From NCBI GenBank assembly GCA_934193515.1, contig CAKPVJ010000011.1, positions 1-61,411 on the forward strand: DNA of 61,411 bases. The letters are read 5' to 3'. Of this stretch, positions 1 to 9,107 are shown piece by piece. Source of the DNA: an uncultured Megasphaera sp. (GTDB taxonomy: Bacteria; Bacillota; Negativicutes; Veillonellales; Megasphaeraceae). Position numbers and translations under genes: made by a program. Position 1 is the stretch's first letter. The number at the start of each line of letters is the position of its first letter. Under the pieces are notes generated by a model. It saw nothing but the letters and a program-made list of their open reading frames with translations. It was not told the origin of the DNA and searched no databases.

Positions 1-182
1 GAACCATTTTAACATGAAGCGTCACTATGGATTTTTGTTTTTTGATTAACTGTTCAAGTTCATTTTACAACGGACCAAATTATAAGGTACTATACAACAT
101 AAGAAAAATTTTTATTAGTACTATTATATAGAAGTGATGTAGATTTTTAAAGACTTATTTGGGAGTAAAATTTGAAAAAGTC

Positions 183-211
183 TTTAACTTAAAGACGAAT
201 CAAGGTATACT
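183..211 (+). promoter_or_regulatory. putative promoter of the divIC gene
   Basis: TTTAAC (183-188) and TATACT (206-211) are separated by 17 bases and lie about 40 bases before the divIC start. A 7-base inverted repeat, GTCTTTA (180-186) and TAAAGAC (190-196), overlaps the -35 box. The same half-site occurs at 147-156, so an operator is possible. Confidence 0.5.
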
Positions 212-253
212 ATAGAATAAGAATGGAATGAAAGTACGTAAAGGAGTAAAGGT

Positions 254-580
254 ATGGCAGAAAAACGAATGACGAGCCTGGAACGAAGACGGCTGCGTCG
301 GCGTAGAAAGGCAAAACGAAATACCTCTCTTTCTAAATATAAAATTGTCGTAATCATCGTTTTGATTTTGGGTACCCTCATTTTAGGGAGAAAGGGCTAC
401 ATTTTATACCAGATTCATGAGGAAATGCAGCATACGCTGCAGCTGGAACAGAGCCTGCGGGATGAAAACGAACGGCTCAAACAGCGTAAAGAAAACCTGA
501 ATGATAATGAGGAAGTAGCAAGGCAGGCGAGAGAACAGTTTGGGTTGGTCAAACCCGGTGAAGTTCCCTATAGAAAGTAA
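254..580 (+). CDS. divIC: septum formation initiator, FtsB/DivIC family
   Basis: A 108-residue single-pass division protein. Residues 1-30 are very rich in Arg and Lys (cytoplasmic side). Residues 31-45 form one membrane segment, and 53-85 form a charged coiled coil outside the membrane. The ending AREQFGLVKPGE is the family signature. In the family this protein pairs with FtsL/FtsQ-type partners at the septum to control peptidoglycan synthesis. AAGGAG at 241-246 gives good spacing to the ATG. Its place just before an S1 protein and near tilS-hpt-ftsH matches the Bacillus divIC-yabR-tilS order. Length is normal for the family. Confidence 0.93.
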   Translation: MAEKRMTSLERRRLRRRRKAKRNTSLSKYKIVVIIVLILGTLILGRKGYILYQIHEEMQHTLQLEQSLRDENERLKQRKENLNDNEEVARQAREQFGLVKPGEVPYRK

Positions 581-672
581 AGAAAAAGAATTGAATTTTT
601 TATATTTTATGGGTATAATAATTTTATACGCTTCTATAAAGCAGGAGCATACAAGGAGGAATATAAAGCAGC

Positions 673-1125
673 ATGACAATCGAAGTAGGAAGTGTGTTGG
701 AAGGTACCGTTACAGGGATTACAAAATTTGGCGCATTTGTAGAACTTCCGGACAAGAAAGTGGGATTAGTCCATATTTCTGAAGTCGCTAATGAGTATGT
801 AAAAGATGTACATGATTTTTTGAAAGTTCAGGACAAGGTCAACGTCAAAGTATTGTCTGTAGACGATAAGGGAAAAATCGGCTTATCTATTAAGCAGACC
901 CAACCGGCACCGGAAAAGAAGGAATTTCGTCCCAGAACGGAATTTCGTCCGAAACATGAGTTCCGGCAGCACAATGGCTTTGATTCCAATCGTCGTTCTT
1001 CTTCATCCTTATCCTTTGAAGATCGGCTCAGCAAGTTCTTGAAGGAAAGTGATGAACGCCTCATGGATTTGAAACGTAATACGGAATCAAAACGCGGCGG
1101 CCGCGGCGCGCGTCATGCCGATTGA
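673..1125 (+). CDS. S1 RNA-binding domain protein (YabR-like)
   Basis: A 150-residue protein with one S1/OB fold at residues 1-72, including GTVTGITKFGAFVEL and VGLVHISEV. A basic, Phe/Arg/Glu-rich tail follows, with near-repeats of the form EFRPR/EFRPK/EFRQ, and it ends in a Gly/Arg patch. The S1 domain predicts single-stranded RNA binding. Related Firmicute proteins (YabR, GSP13) associate with ribosomes, but the exact job here is inference. A strong AGGAGG precedes the ATG. A hairpin terminator follows, so it probably ends the divIC transcript. The spoIIE gene common downstream in spore formers is absent. Confidence 0.88.
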   Translation: MTIEVGSVLEGTVTGITKFGAFVELPDKKVGLVHISEVANEYVKDVHDFLKVQDKVNVKVLSVDDKGKIGLSIKQTQPAPEKKEFRPRTEFRPKHEFRQHNGFDSNRRSSSSLSFEDRLSKFLKESDERLMDLKRNTESKRGGRGARHAD

Positions 1126-1154
1126 TTCGTAACGAGGCAATCACAAGGCAAAAT

Positions 1155-1184
1155 AAAGAGTATTCCTGTGGGAATGCTCTTTTT
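1155..1184 (+). terminator. rho-independent terminator after the S1 gene
   Basis: Inverted repeat 1155-1166 / 1171-1182 with one G-U pair and a 4-base loop, ending in a T run. Confidence 0.8.
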
Positions 1185-1231
1185 GTGTTTCTTATAAGAC
1201 TGATTTTTTGTATGTATATGAGGAGAAAGCG

Positions 1232-2149
1232 ATGAAACATACAACATATGCAGTTATTGATATCGGTTCCAATTCACTGCGGCTGATGAAAGGAACTCGG
1301 CAGGATGACGGGAGCTGGCTCTTTTCACCAAAAGAACTGGCAACGACCCAGCTGGGAAAGGATATAGAAAAAACGAACCGGTTGTCTAAGCAGGGAATAG
1401 GTGATTCTCTAGCCGCTATGGCAGCATGGCAGCAGGAATTGCAGTCGATACCCGTATGCGCCGTCGCTACTAGTGCCGTTCGGGAAGCGGCAGACGGGCA
1501 GGAGTTTTTGGCAGAAATACGGTCACGGTTTGGCTGGCACTGCCGTACGCTGACAGGTACGGAAGAAGCGGCCTTTAGTTTTTGCGGTGCCTCTTCGACA
1601 AGTCCCCAAGATGGCTGTACGGCAGTTCTTGATATTGGCGGCGGCAGCACGGAAGTGGCTGTGGGAACGGCCGGGACGGTGCAATGGTCTCACAGCTATC
1701 CGTTAGGTGCCGTGCGTTTGACGAACAGCCCTGTATGGACTGAAGATGCTGTAGCAGCCGTTCGCGCCCGTTGTGAAACGCAATGGCTGGCCATGCCGAA
1801 AAAGCTGACTCGTGTTATTGGCGTAGGCGGCACGCTGACGACACTGGCGGCGATGGAACAGGAAATGGCGGTATACGATCCGGCTCGCATTACGGGATAT
1901 ACAGTCACACAGAACCAGCTGGCAAAGCGTATGACCTGGCTGCTTCAGATGATACCGGAAGAACGGAAGCATGTACCGGGCCTGCAGCCTAAACGCAGCG
2001 ATATTATTTTGGCCGGGTTGGCGATTCTGCAGTCTTTTTTGCAGCATTATGATATAGACGCTGTACAGATGAGCGAACGGGATTTATTGGAAGGCGTATT
2101 TTACAAAGAAGCCTTTCAAGATGGAACGACTGACAGGTGCTGCCGATGA
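1232..2149 (+). CDS. ppx: exopolyphosphatase / pppGpp phosphohydrolase (Ppx/GppA)
   Basis: A 305-residue member of the ASKHA-fold Ppx/GppA family, which releases phosphate from polyphosphate or converts pppGpp to ppGpp. The phosphate-1 motif AVIDIGSNSLRL is at residues 7-18, the phosphate-2 motif DIGGGSTEV at 134-142, and the adenosine-type motif VIGVGGTLTTLAA near 190. The length matches short Ppx proteins that lack the C-terminal HD domain. I chose ATG 1232 because GAGGAG at 1220-1225 sits just upstream; a TTG at 1208 would bury that site. The gene overlaps tilS by an ATGA junction, which suggests translational coupling. Which substrate it prefers cannot be told from sequence. Confidence 0.88.
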   Translation: MKHTTYAVIDIGSNSLRLMKGTRQDDGSWLFSPKELATTQLGKDIEKTNRLSKQGIGDSLAAMAAWQQELQSIPVCAVATSAVREAADGQEFLAEIRSRFGWHCRTLTGTEEAAFSFCGASSTSPQDGCTAVLDIGGGSTEVAVGTAGTVQWSHSYPLGAVRLTNSPVWTEDAVAAVRARCETQWLAMPKKLTRVIGVGGTLTTLAAMEQEMAVYDPARITGYTVTQNQLAKRMTWLLQMIPEERKHVPGLQPKRSDIILAGLAILQSFLQHYDIDAVQMSERDLLEGVFYKEAFQDGTTDRCCR

Positions 2150-3129
2150 AAATACTAGAAAAAGTTGCGGCGTTTTGCCAGCGTGAGGCGTTGTTTGCCG
2201 ACGGTGACAAACTGTTGGTGGCGTGTTCCGGCGGACCGGATTCGCTGGCATTGCTGGACATGTTGGCAAAACTGGCTCCGGCTCATCATCTGCAGCTGCT
2301 TGTTTGTTATATTCACCATGGTATTCGCAAGGCAGCTGATGCAGAAGTGGGACGCGTCCGGCAGGAAGCGTCGCGCAGGCACTGCACCTTTGTATGCTGC
2401 TGCAGCGATGTACCGGCGATTGCCGCTAGAGAACATCGCTCTTTAGAAGCTGTCGGGCGGGAAGAACGATACCGCTTGCTGCGGCAGGAAGCAAAAAAAT
2501 GGCAGGCCCGGGCGATTGCTGTGGCCCATCACCGCAATGACCAGGCCGAAACGGTACTGCTGCATGTCCTGCGCGGCAGCGGTTTATCCGGGCTGAAGGG
2601 AATGCGTCCGAAAAGCGGCGACATTATTCGTCCCCTGTTGGACTTGACACGACAGGAGATAGACGAGTATATTGAAAAGCAGCAGCTGCAGCCATGCCAT
2701 GATGAAACCAATGACTCAGACGTATTTGCCAGAAATCGCATTCGTCTGCGTTTACTGCCGTATTTAAAACAATATAACCCGGCTATTATTGCCGATTTAA
2801 ACCGATTAGCGCTGTTGGCGCAGGCAGATGATGATTTTTTGCAGCAGGAAACAGCGCGGGTATATGCGGCATTGGTTGTTCGTCAACAGAAAACAGTCTG
2901 CATTGACAAAAAGAAGTTTTTGGCACAGCCTTTAGCTATACAGCGCCGCATCATTCGTTTGTTGTGTCATGATGTTACCGGGAGTATGCAGAATATTTCC
3001 TTTCATTATGTAGAAACAGTACGAAATTTGGCTTTCAAAGGTGCCGGCAAACAGTTTCAAACCGGCACATGGCTGGCCTATACGACACGAACAGCGCTTT
3101 GCATGAAGCCTTGTTTGTATCGACGCTGA
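2146..3129 (+). CDS. tilS: tRNA(Ile)-lysidine synthase
   Basis: A 327-residue N-type ATP pyrophosphatase that converts C34 of the CAU-anticodon tRNA-Ile to lysidine, making it read AUA. The PP-loop SGGPDS is at residues 28-33. The downstream block AVAHHRNDQAETVLLHVLRG and the GLKGM motif are typical. It is shorter than the 430-470 residues of Escherichia or Bacillus TilS and appears to end after the central domain, without the usual C-terminal domain; short TilS forms are known in other bacteria. The ATG at 2146 overlaps the ppx stop, and a GTG at 2137 is the alternative. The hpt gene follows 67 bases later, as in many Firmicutes. Confidence 0.92.
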   Translation: MKILEKVAAFCQREALFADGDKLLVACSGGPDSLALLDMLAKLAPAHHLQLLVCYIHHGIRKAADAEVGRVRQEASRRHCTFVCCCSDVPAIAAREHRSLEAVGREERYRLLRQEAKKWQARAIAVAHHRNDQAETVLLHVLRGSGLSGLKGMRPKSGDIIRPLLDLTRQEIDEYIEKQQLQPCHDETNDSDVFARNRIRLRLLPYLKQYNPAIIADLNRLALLAQADDDFLQQETARVYAALVVRQQKTVCIDKKKFLAQPLAIQRRIIRLLCHDVTGSMQNISFHYVETVRNLAFKGAGKQFQTGTWLAYTTRTALCMKPCLYRR

Positions 3130-3196
3130 TACGGCTGTTGTTGTTCAAGCCGATACAGCAACATCATAACGTGAATGTGTTCAGGAGGGAATATCC

Positions 3197-3736
3197 ATGC
3201 ATCAGGATGTAAAAGAAATTTTATTTACAGAAGAAACGATTAAACAACGCGTACGCGAATTAGGTGCGCAGATTAGCAAAGATTATGCCGGCAAAACAAT
3301 TCTCATGTGCGGCATTTTAAAAGGAGCTGTTACATTTTATACAGATTTAGCACGCGCTATTGACACACCTGTTTTATTTGATTTTATGAGTTGTTCCAGC
3401 TACGGCTCCGGCACGACGTCGTCGGGCGCTGTCATGGTCCGTAAAGATTTAGATACCAATGTACAGGGGAAAGATGTCCTTATCGTAGAAGATATTATCG
3501 ATACGGGCATTACACTGAGCCATTTGGTGCCATTGCTCAAAGAACGGGGCGCGAACTCTGTTAAATTGGCTACGCTGCTCAGCAAGCCGGCACGCCGCCA
3601 AGTAGACGTTCCTGTAGATTATAATGGCTTTGAAATTCCTGATGCATTCGTTGTCGGCTATGGACTGGACTATGACGGACGGTATCGCAACCTGCCGTAT
3701 ATCGGCATTTTAAAAGAAGAAGTATATACAAAATAA
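3197..3736 (+). CDS. hpt: hypoxanthine phosphoribosyltransferase
   Basis: A 179-residue type I phosphoribosyltransferase of purine salvage, joining hypoxanthine or guanine to PRPP to give IMP or GMP. The PRPP-binding motif VLIVEDIIDTG ends at residue 104. The early LKGAVTFYTDL block and the flexible loop SCSSYGSGTTSSG (66-78) are standard for HPRT. A strong AGGAGGG sits just before the start. It lies between tilS and ftsH, the same order as in Bacillus, and has normal length. It is probably cotranscribed with ppx-tilS. Confidence 0.95.
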   Translation: MHQDVKEILFTEETIKQRVRELGAQISKDYAGKTILMCGILKGAVTFYTDLARAIDTPVLFDFMSCSSYGSGTTSSGAVMVRKDLDTNVQGKDVLIVEDIIDTGITLSHLVPLLKERGANSVKLATLLSKPARRQVDVPVDYNGFEIPDAFVVGYGLDYDGRYRNLPYIGILKEEVYTK

Positions 3737-3782
3737 CAAAAGAAAAAGGGTGCAGTATAGACTTGTTTTTATGCAAAAGTTA

Positions 3783-3811
3783 TTGTTGCTTTGCTGGAAG
3801 TGTGGTAAGAT
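3783..3811 (+). promoter_or_regulatory. putative ftsH promoter
   Basis: TTGTTG (3783-3788) and TAAGAT (3806-3811) are separated by 17 bases, about 60 bases ahead of the TTG start of ftsH. Confidence 0.45.
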
Positions 3812-3871
3812 AAGATTGTATTGGTTGGATAAAATCACTTAAAAATAGATTCCAATGAAAGGAGTATTATT

Positions 3872-5827
3872 TTGAGCAAATTTGTGCGTAACGTAAGTTT
3901 ATACTTACTGATTATTATCGTGGCTGTATCTATTATTGATGCATTTACGACGAATAAATCTGATAAATCAGAAATTTCCTATACGAATTTCATGAATCAG
4001 GTTGAACAGAAAAAAGTAGATGCCGTACAGATTACAGCGGACCATGCCATTGTGGGTCAGCTGAAGGACGGCACTTCCTTTACGTCGTATGCACCGACAG
4101 ATTCAGCACTTATGCCGGCACTGCGCGATGCAGAGGTAAATGTCATTGCCAAGCCGCCGGAACAGCCTTCTTGGTGGATGAACCTGCTGAGTTCCATCTT
4201 GCCGATTCTGATTTTAATCGGCGTATGGTTCTTTATTATGCAGCAGACCCAAGGTGGCGGCGGCCGTGTCATGAATTTTGGCAAAAGCCACGCTAAAATG
4301 CATGGTGAAGGCAAAATTAAAGTATCCTTTAAAGATGTTGCCGGTGAAGATGAAGCGAAAGAAGAATTGGCGGAAATCGTCGAATTCCTTCGCAACCCCA
4401 GTAAATACAATAATATTGGTGCTAAGATTCCAAAAGGCGTACTGCTCTTTGGCCCTCCGGGGACAGGGAAAACGCTGTTGGCCCGTGCAGTTGCCGGTGA
4501 AGCCGGTGTTCCTTTCTTCAGCATCAGCGGCTCTGACTTTGTAGAAATGTTTGTAGGCGTCGGCGCGTCCCGTGTTCGTGATTTATTTGCCCAAGCGAAA
4601 AAAAATGCTCCCTGTATTATTTTTATCGATGAAATTGATGCAGTAGGGCGTCAGCGTGGTGCCGGTCTTGGCGGGGGTCATGACGAACGCGAACAGACAT
4701 TGAACCAGCTGCTTGTCGAAATGGATGGCTTTGGTTCCAACCAGGGGATTATTACCATTGCGGCCACGAACCGGCCGGATATTTTGGACCCGGCATTGCT
4801 GCGTCCAGGCCGTTTCGACCGTCAAATTACAGTAGATCGTCCGGATTTGCGCGGCCGCCGTGCTATCTTGGAAGTACATGCTAAAGGCAAGCCGTTGGGC
4901 AAAGATGTTGATTTGGATATCATTGCCAAGAAGACGCCGGGCTTTACCGGTGCTGATTTGGGCAACTTGCTCAATGAAGCGGCGCTTTTAGCTGCTCGTG
5001 CAGATAAAAAAGTAATCAATATGCCAGAATTAGAAGAAGCAAGCGAAAAAGTTTGCTTTGGTCCGGAACGGCGCAGTCATGTAATCAGTGAAAAGGAAAA
5101 ACGCCTGACAGCAGTTCACGAATCCGGTCATGCGTTGATTGCCTACCTTCTTCCTGATGCCGATCCGGTACATAAAGTTACGATTATTCCGCGCGGCCGG
5201 GCTGGCGGCTATACGATGATGCTGCCGGAAGAAGACCGTTCGTATGAAACTAAATCATACTATTTGGCCCAGATTCGCGTAGCCTTGGGCGGCCGGGCTG
5301 CAGAAGAAATCGTGTTCCATGAAATCAGCAGCGGCGCTTCGGGAGACCTTCAGAGCGTAACGCGTATTGTGCGTCAAATGATTACTCGCCTAGGTATGAG
5401 TACTAAATTGGGACCGATGGTGTTTGGTGAACAGCAGGAACAAGTATTCCTCGGCAAAAACTTAGGGCATGACCGCAACTACGGCGAAGGCGTAGCAGAA
5501 TTAATCGACAAAGAAATGCATGACATGGTTTCCGAAGCCTATGCCGATGTACTGCGCATGCTTCGTGAACACATTGATGCCCTGCAAAATATGGCAAAGG
5601 CGTTGATGGAAGTCGAAACGATTAATCATCAACAGGTAGATAATCTTATCAAATTCGGTACATTGGAAAATCCGGAGGATAAGAAAAAAGAAGAAACACC
5701 TGCTGCACCGGATGCAGAAGCAAATAAACCGGAAGAAGAACCAAAAGAAGTCACACAGGATGCACCTGCTCAAGTGGAAATCAGCCCATGGGGCAATGCT
5801 ATTCCTGATAATAAAGAAAAAGAATAA
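3872..5827 (+). CDS. ftsH: ATP-dependent zinc metalloprotease FtsH
   Basis: A 651-residue membrane-anchored AAA+ protease that degrades unassembled and regulatory membrane proteins. Membrane segments lie near residues 8-26 and 101-123. The AAA domain has Walker A GPPGTGKT (194-201), Walker B IIFIDEID (249-256) and an arginine-finger region around RPGRFDR. The zinc site HESGH is at 416-420. The C-terminal 60 residues are a Glu/Pro/Lys-rich, low-complexity tail. The start is TTG, supported by GAAAGGAG seven bases upstream; no better start exists before the first membrane segment. It has its own likely promoter and a strong terminator, so it is probably monocistronic. Confidence 0.97.
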   Translation: MSKFVRNVSLYLLIIIVAVSIIDAFTTNKSDKSEISYTNFMNQVEQKKVDAVQITADHAIVGQLKDGTSFTSYAPTDSALMPALRDAEVNVIAKPPEQPSWWMNLLSSILPILILIGVWFFIMQQTQGGGGRVMNFGKSHAKMHGEGKIKVSFKDVAGEDEAKEELAEIVEFLRNPSKYNNIGAKIPKGVLLFGPPGTGKTLLARAVAGEAGVPFFSISGSDFVEMFVGVGASRVRDLFAQAKKNAPCIIFIDEIDAVGRQRGAGLGGGHDEREQTLNQLLVEMDGFGSNQGIITIAATNRPDILDPALLRPGRFDRQITVDRPDLRGRRAILEVHAKGKPLGKDVDLDIIAKKTPGFTGADLGNLLNEAALLAARADKKVINMPELEEASEKVCFGPERRSHVISEKEKRLTAVHESGHALIAYLLPDADPVHKVTIIPRGRAGGYTMMLPEEDRSYETKSYYLAQIRVALGGRAAEEIVFHEISSGASGDLQSVTRIVRQMITRLGMSTKLGPMVFGEQQEQVFLGKNLGHDRNYGEGVAELIDKEMHDMVSEAYADVLRMLREHIDALQNMAKALMEVETINHQQVDNLIKFGTLENPEDKKKEETPAAPDAEANKPEEEPKEVTQDAPAQVEISPWGNAIPDNKEKE

Positions 5828-5833
5828 ATATAT

Positions 5834-5868
5834 AAATAAAAGCTGCGAGATATTCGCAGCTTTTATTT
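5834..5868 (+). terminator. terminator after ftsH
   Basis: Perfect 15-base inverted repeat (5834-5848 / 5854-5868) around a 5-base loop, with an A-tract on the left and a T-rich right arm. It overlaps no gene. Confidence 0.85.
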
Positions 5869-5988
5869 ATATAAGCAACTAAAAAGATTGAAGAGTTATT
5901 TACAAAATGTTTAATGTTTGTTAAAAATATTAGGATATTATATAATAAAAGGAGAAATATGGAATACCAATTGCATATATTTATGGTA

Positions 5989-6016
5989 TTGACATGATTT
6001 GCTTTTATGCTACAAT
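5989..6016 (+). promoter_or_regulatory. birA promoter
   Basis: TTGACA (5989-5994) is followed after 16 bases by TACAAT (6011-6016), with an extended -10 TG. I see no clear biotin-operator palindrome overlapping it. Confidence 0.75.
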
Positions 6017-6085
6017 TTCATTATGCATTCAGAAGCGTCTGTGTGTTAAAAAACGGTATATAAGGTTTGAGTAGAGGTGAAACAT

Positions 6086-7057
6086 ATGAGACAGGATATC
6101 CTGGATTACTTAATAGCACATAAAGGAGAATTTGTATCTGGACAAAAAATTTCCGAATTATTTGGCATTTCCCGCACAGCTGTTTGGAAACATATTCGTG
6201 TCCTAAAACAAAGAGGATACGTCATTGAATCGTATACAAAAAAAGGGTACTGTCTAAAAGAAGCACCTGAATTGATTCGGCCGGAACAGATTTTGGATGA
6301 ACTTCATACGCAAATTATTGGCAAAAAAATTATGTATTATGAACGGGTTGATTCGACCAATACCATTGCCAAAAAGTTAGCAGGCCAAGGGGCCGCTGAC
6401 GGTACCGTGGTCGTTGCAGAAGAACAGACAGGCGGACGGGGACGATTGGATCGTTCTTTTATGTCGCCGTTTGCCCAGGGATTATGGTTTTCTGTTATTA
6501 TTCGTCCCAATTTTCCGCCAATGGAAGTCTCTAAAATGACATTGGTCGCAGCCGTAGCAATTACGAAAGTACTGCGCAAAATGGGATTAATTCACTGCGG
6601 CATCAAGTGGCCGAATGACATTTTAGTACATGGTAAAAAAATGGTTGGCATTTTGACAGAATTAAATGCATCCGTTGAAAAAATCAACTATTTGGTGATG
6701 GGAATCGGCATTAATACAACGTTATCTAAAAAATCATTATCGAAAGAATTGAAAAAAACGGTTACTAGTTTTGCCATGGAAGATGTACCTGTGCAGCGCA
6801 ATCAGTTGTTGGCAGAAATCTTGCAGCAGCTGGAACAATATTACATAGTGGCACAAGAACAGGGATTTGCGCCTATTTTGGAAGAATGGAAAGTCTTGTC
6901 CTGCACGTTGGGACAGGAAGTCAAAGTCATAGCCAGTGATAAAACATTCAGCGGCAAAGCTGTCGATTTAGATGAAAACGGCAATTTGCTGGTTGATACA
7001 GGTACGGCTATAGAAAAAGTATTAGCAGGCGATGTACATATTCGTCCGGCTGACTAA
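6086..7057 (+). CDS. birA: bifunctional biotin ligase / biotin operon repressor
   Basis: A 323-residue protein. Residues 1-60 form a winged helix (KISELFGISRTAVWKHI) that binds DNA. The central catalytic domain attaches biotin to carboxylase carrier proteins through biotinyl-AMP and contains GGRGRLDR at 116-123 and IKWPNDI near 168. A small C-terminal SH3-like domain follows. Retention of the helix-turn-helix suggests it also represses biotin genes, none of which lies in this window. ATG 6086 is preferred, with GAGGTG as ribosome site; GTG 6077 lies inside that site. A strong promoter sits directly upstream. Confidence 0.93.
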   Translation: MRQDILDYLIAHKGEFVSGQKISELFGISRTAVWKHIRVLKQRGYVIESYTKKGYCLKEAPELIRPEQILDELHTQIIGKKIMYYERVDSTNTIAKKLAGQGAADGTVVVAEEQTGGRGRLDRSFMSPFAQGLWFSVIIRPNFPPMEVSKMTLVAAVAITKVLRKMGLIHCGIKWPNDILVHGKKMVGILTELNASVEKINYLVMGIGINTTLSKKSLSKELKKTVTSFAMEDVPVQRNQLLAEILQQLEQYYIVAQEQGFAPILEEWKVLSCTLGQEVKVIASDKTFSGKAVDLDENGNLLVDTGTAIEKVLAGDVHIRPAD

Positions 7058-7087
7058 GCACATAAATCATGAACTAAAAACTGTAAA

Positions 7088-7124
7088 CAAATGGGGCTGC
7101 TGCTTTGTGTGACAGCTCCATTTG
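7088..7124. repeat. diverged palindrome of the GGCTGTCGC family; possible terminator
   Basis: Arms 7088-7099 and 7113-7124 pair over 12 bases with one G-U. On the minus strand the core CTGTCACACAAAGC differs by one base from that of the element at 52521-52552, so I take it as a third, older copy of that subtype. It lies just after birA and could end its transcript, although the T run is weak. Confidence 0.5.
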
Positions 7125-7255
7125 CTGTATATACGAGCAGCTGCGGGAAAAGAAATAAACAGGATGGATTTTCGGTAAAGACTATCCAAGAAGGAAAAAC
7201 TCTGCTATTATATTAGGCGTATATTACTTCATTTACGCAGGGAGAGTAAAAAATC

Positions 7256-8020
7256 ATGTTATTAGTTATTGATGTAGGAAATACGAATATTGTGCTGGGC
7301 ATTTTCAAGGGCAAGGAATTGCTGGACCATTGGCGTGTCTCAACCAATCGGCTTCGCACGACCGATGAATATGGCGTATTGATTCGCAATTTATTTTATC
7401 TCAATGGTGTCGACGCTGATGAAATTAAAGCGATTATTATTTCGTCTGTTGTGCCGCCGGTGATGCCAACATTGGAACGGATGTGTCAGCGGTATTTTGG
7501 CTTAGTACCTCTCGTTATCGGCCCCGGTGTCAAGACCGGCATGGATATTAAATACGATAATCCGCGTGAAGTCGGTGCCGACCGCATTGTCAATGCTGTA
7601 GGAGCCTATGCCAAATATGGCGGTCCTGTTATTATCATTGATTTTGGCACGGCGACGACATTTTGTGCTGTAGATAAAAAAGGCAATTACTTGGGCGGCT
7701 CTATCTGTCCGGGAATTGGCATTTCAACAGATGCCTTAGTACAACGGACGGCTAAATTGCCGCGAATCGAAATCCGCCGTACTGAACGGGTCATTTGCCG
7801 CAATACCGTAGAAAGCATGCAGGCCGGCGTGTATTATGGCTTTGTAGGACAGATTGACGGCATTGTCAGCCGGATGCGTAAAGAATTAGGGTGTAATGCC
7901 AAAGTGGTTGCTACTGGCGGCTTGGCCGTTGTCATTGCGCCGGCATCGAATTCTATTGATGTCGTCGAACCGATGCTGACCTTAGAAGGACTGAGAATTA
8001 TTTATGAACGCAACTGCTAA
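7256..8020 (+). CDS. coaX: type III pantothenate kinase
   Basis: A 254-residue ASKHA-fold kinase that phosphorylates pantothenate, the first committed step to coenzyme A. Hallmarks are DVGNTNIVLG at 6-15, GADRIVN at 107-113, and DFGTATT at 129-135. Length is normal for CoaX. The ribosome site GGGAGAG precedes the ATG. Its last 17 bases overlap the start of the downstream dusB, so the two are translationally linked. The pair coaX-dusB near greA-lysS is a common Firmicute arrangement. Confidence 0.95.
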   Translation: MLLVIDVGNTNIVLGIFKGKELLDHWRVSTNRLRTTDEYGVLIRNLFYLNGVDADEIKAIIISSVVPPVMPTLERMCQRYFGLVPLVIGPGVKTGMDIKYDNPREVGADRIVNAVGAYAKYGGPVIIIDFGTATTFCAVDKKGNYLGGSICPGIGISTDALVQRTAKLPRIEIRRTERVICRNTVESMQAGVYYGFVGQIDGIVSRMRKELGCNAKVVATGGLAVVIAPASNSIDVVEPMLTLEGLRIIYERNC

Positions 8021-8990
8021 GAAGTTTTCTATCGGCTCTGTTACATTGGAACATCCTGTCATATTAGCGCCGATGGCTGGCGTTTGTGATTTACCATACC
8101 GCGTCATTGCCCGTCATTATGGCGCGGCTTTGGTATGCGCTGAAATGATTAGTTCCCAGGGAATTCGCTACAGCAACGCGCATACGGAGGAACTGCTGCG
8201 CATCGATGAACGGGAACATCCATTATCCATGCAGATATTTGGTTCCGACCCGGCAGTTATGGCTCAGGCGGCTGCTGTCGTAGAAAAGGCGGGTGCCGAT
8301 ATTGTCGATATTAACATGGGATGTCCTGTCAAAAAAGTGGTGAAAAACGGCGATGGTTCTGCATTGATGAAAAATCTGCCGTTGGCAGAAAAAGTAATCA
8401 AAGCGGTAGTAGAGGCCGTATCTATTCCTGTCACCGTCAAAATGCGGACTGGCTGGGACGACCATGCGTTTACGGCAGTAGAGTTGGCAAAGAGGGCCGA
8501 ACAAGCAGGCGCCGCAGCGATTACCGTACATGGTCGGACGCGTGAACAGTTTTACAGCGGGCGCGCCGATTTAAACAAGATACGGCAGGTCGTAGACGCT
8601 GTCACGATTCCCGTCATCGGCAATGGAGATATCGTTGACGGTCCGTCAGCTATGCATATGTTTGCTGAAACGGGCTGTGATGCCGTCATGGTAGGCCGCG
8701 GCGCTCAGGGAAATCCCTGGATTTTTCCGCAGATTTATCAGTATATGGAAACCGGAGAGATACTGCCGCTGCCGACGCCGCGTGAACGATACGAGCAAAT
8801 CTTGGAACACTTTGAAGCCCTGGTAGCGTATAAAGGAGAATATATTGGCATACGGGAAATGCGTTCCCATGCTTCCTGGTATACTAAGGGCATGTATGGT
8901 TCTGCCGGGCTGCGTGAACGCATTAACCGAACCAAATCGGCTGAAGAATTTAGAACCATTATTCATGAGATGATGGCAGAGATGAATTGA
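8004..8990 (+). CDS. dusB: tRNA-dihydrouridine synthase
   Basis: A 328-residue FMN-dependent TIM-barrel enzyme that reduces uridines in the tRNA D-loop using NADPH. The block DINMGCPVKKV contains the catalytic cysteine Cys107. KMRTGWDD, ITVHGRTREQFYSG, VIGNGDI and VMVGRGAQGNPWIF complete the barrel and FMN phosphate site. The start overlaps the end of coaX in another frame. It resembles the DusB group more than DusA or DusC, but the subgroup is a judgement from motif flavour. A hairpin terminator follows. Confidence 0.92.
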   Translation: MNATAKKFSIGSVTLEHPVILAPMAGVCDLPYRVIARHYGAALVCAEMISSQGIRYSNAHTEELLRIDEREHPLSMQIFGSDPAVMAQAAAVVEKAGADIVDINMGCPVKKVVKNGDGSALMKNLPLAEKVIKAVVEAVSIPVTVKMRTGWDDHAFTAVELAKRAEQAGAAAITVHGRTREQFYSGRADLNKIRQVVDAVTIPVIGNGDIVDGPSAMHMFAETGCDAVMVGRGAQGNPWIFPQIYQYMETGEILPLPTPRERYEQILEHFEALVAYKGEYIGIREMRSHASWYTKGMYGSAGLRERINRTKSAEEFRTIIHEMMAEMN

Positions 8991-9044
8991 CATCCCTTGA
9001 AGATACGAATATAATTAAAGATACGGTAAAAAAGTAATAACCCC

Positions 9045-9078
9045 ATAGTGCCAAGGTCCCTTGACACTATTTTATTTG
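9045..9078 (+). terminator. terminator between dusB and greA
   Basis: Arms 9045-9056 and 9059-9070 pair over 12 bases (one G-U) around a 2-base centre, followed by a T-rich run. It closes the coaX-dusB unit. Confidence 0.65.
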
Positions 9079-9107
9079 TAATCATAACGAAAAGGAGCAG
9101 CACGATT

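Noticed and set aside
2..49. Fifteen-codon frame at the left edge (end of an upstream gene)
   Set aside because: It is too short to identify, and the edge cuts it.
46..81. IS30 end at the left edge
   Set aside because: The bases loosely resemble the right-edge terminal repeat, but the minus-strand frame lacks the transposase signature and is stopped at 112-114.
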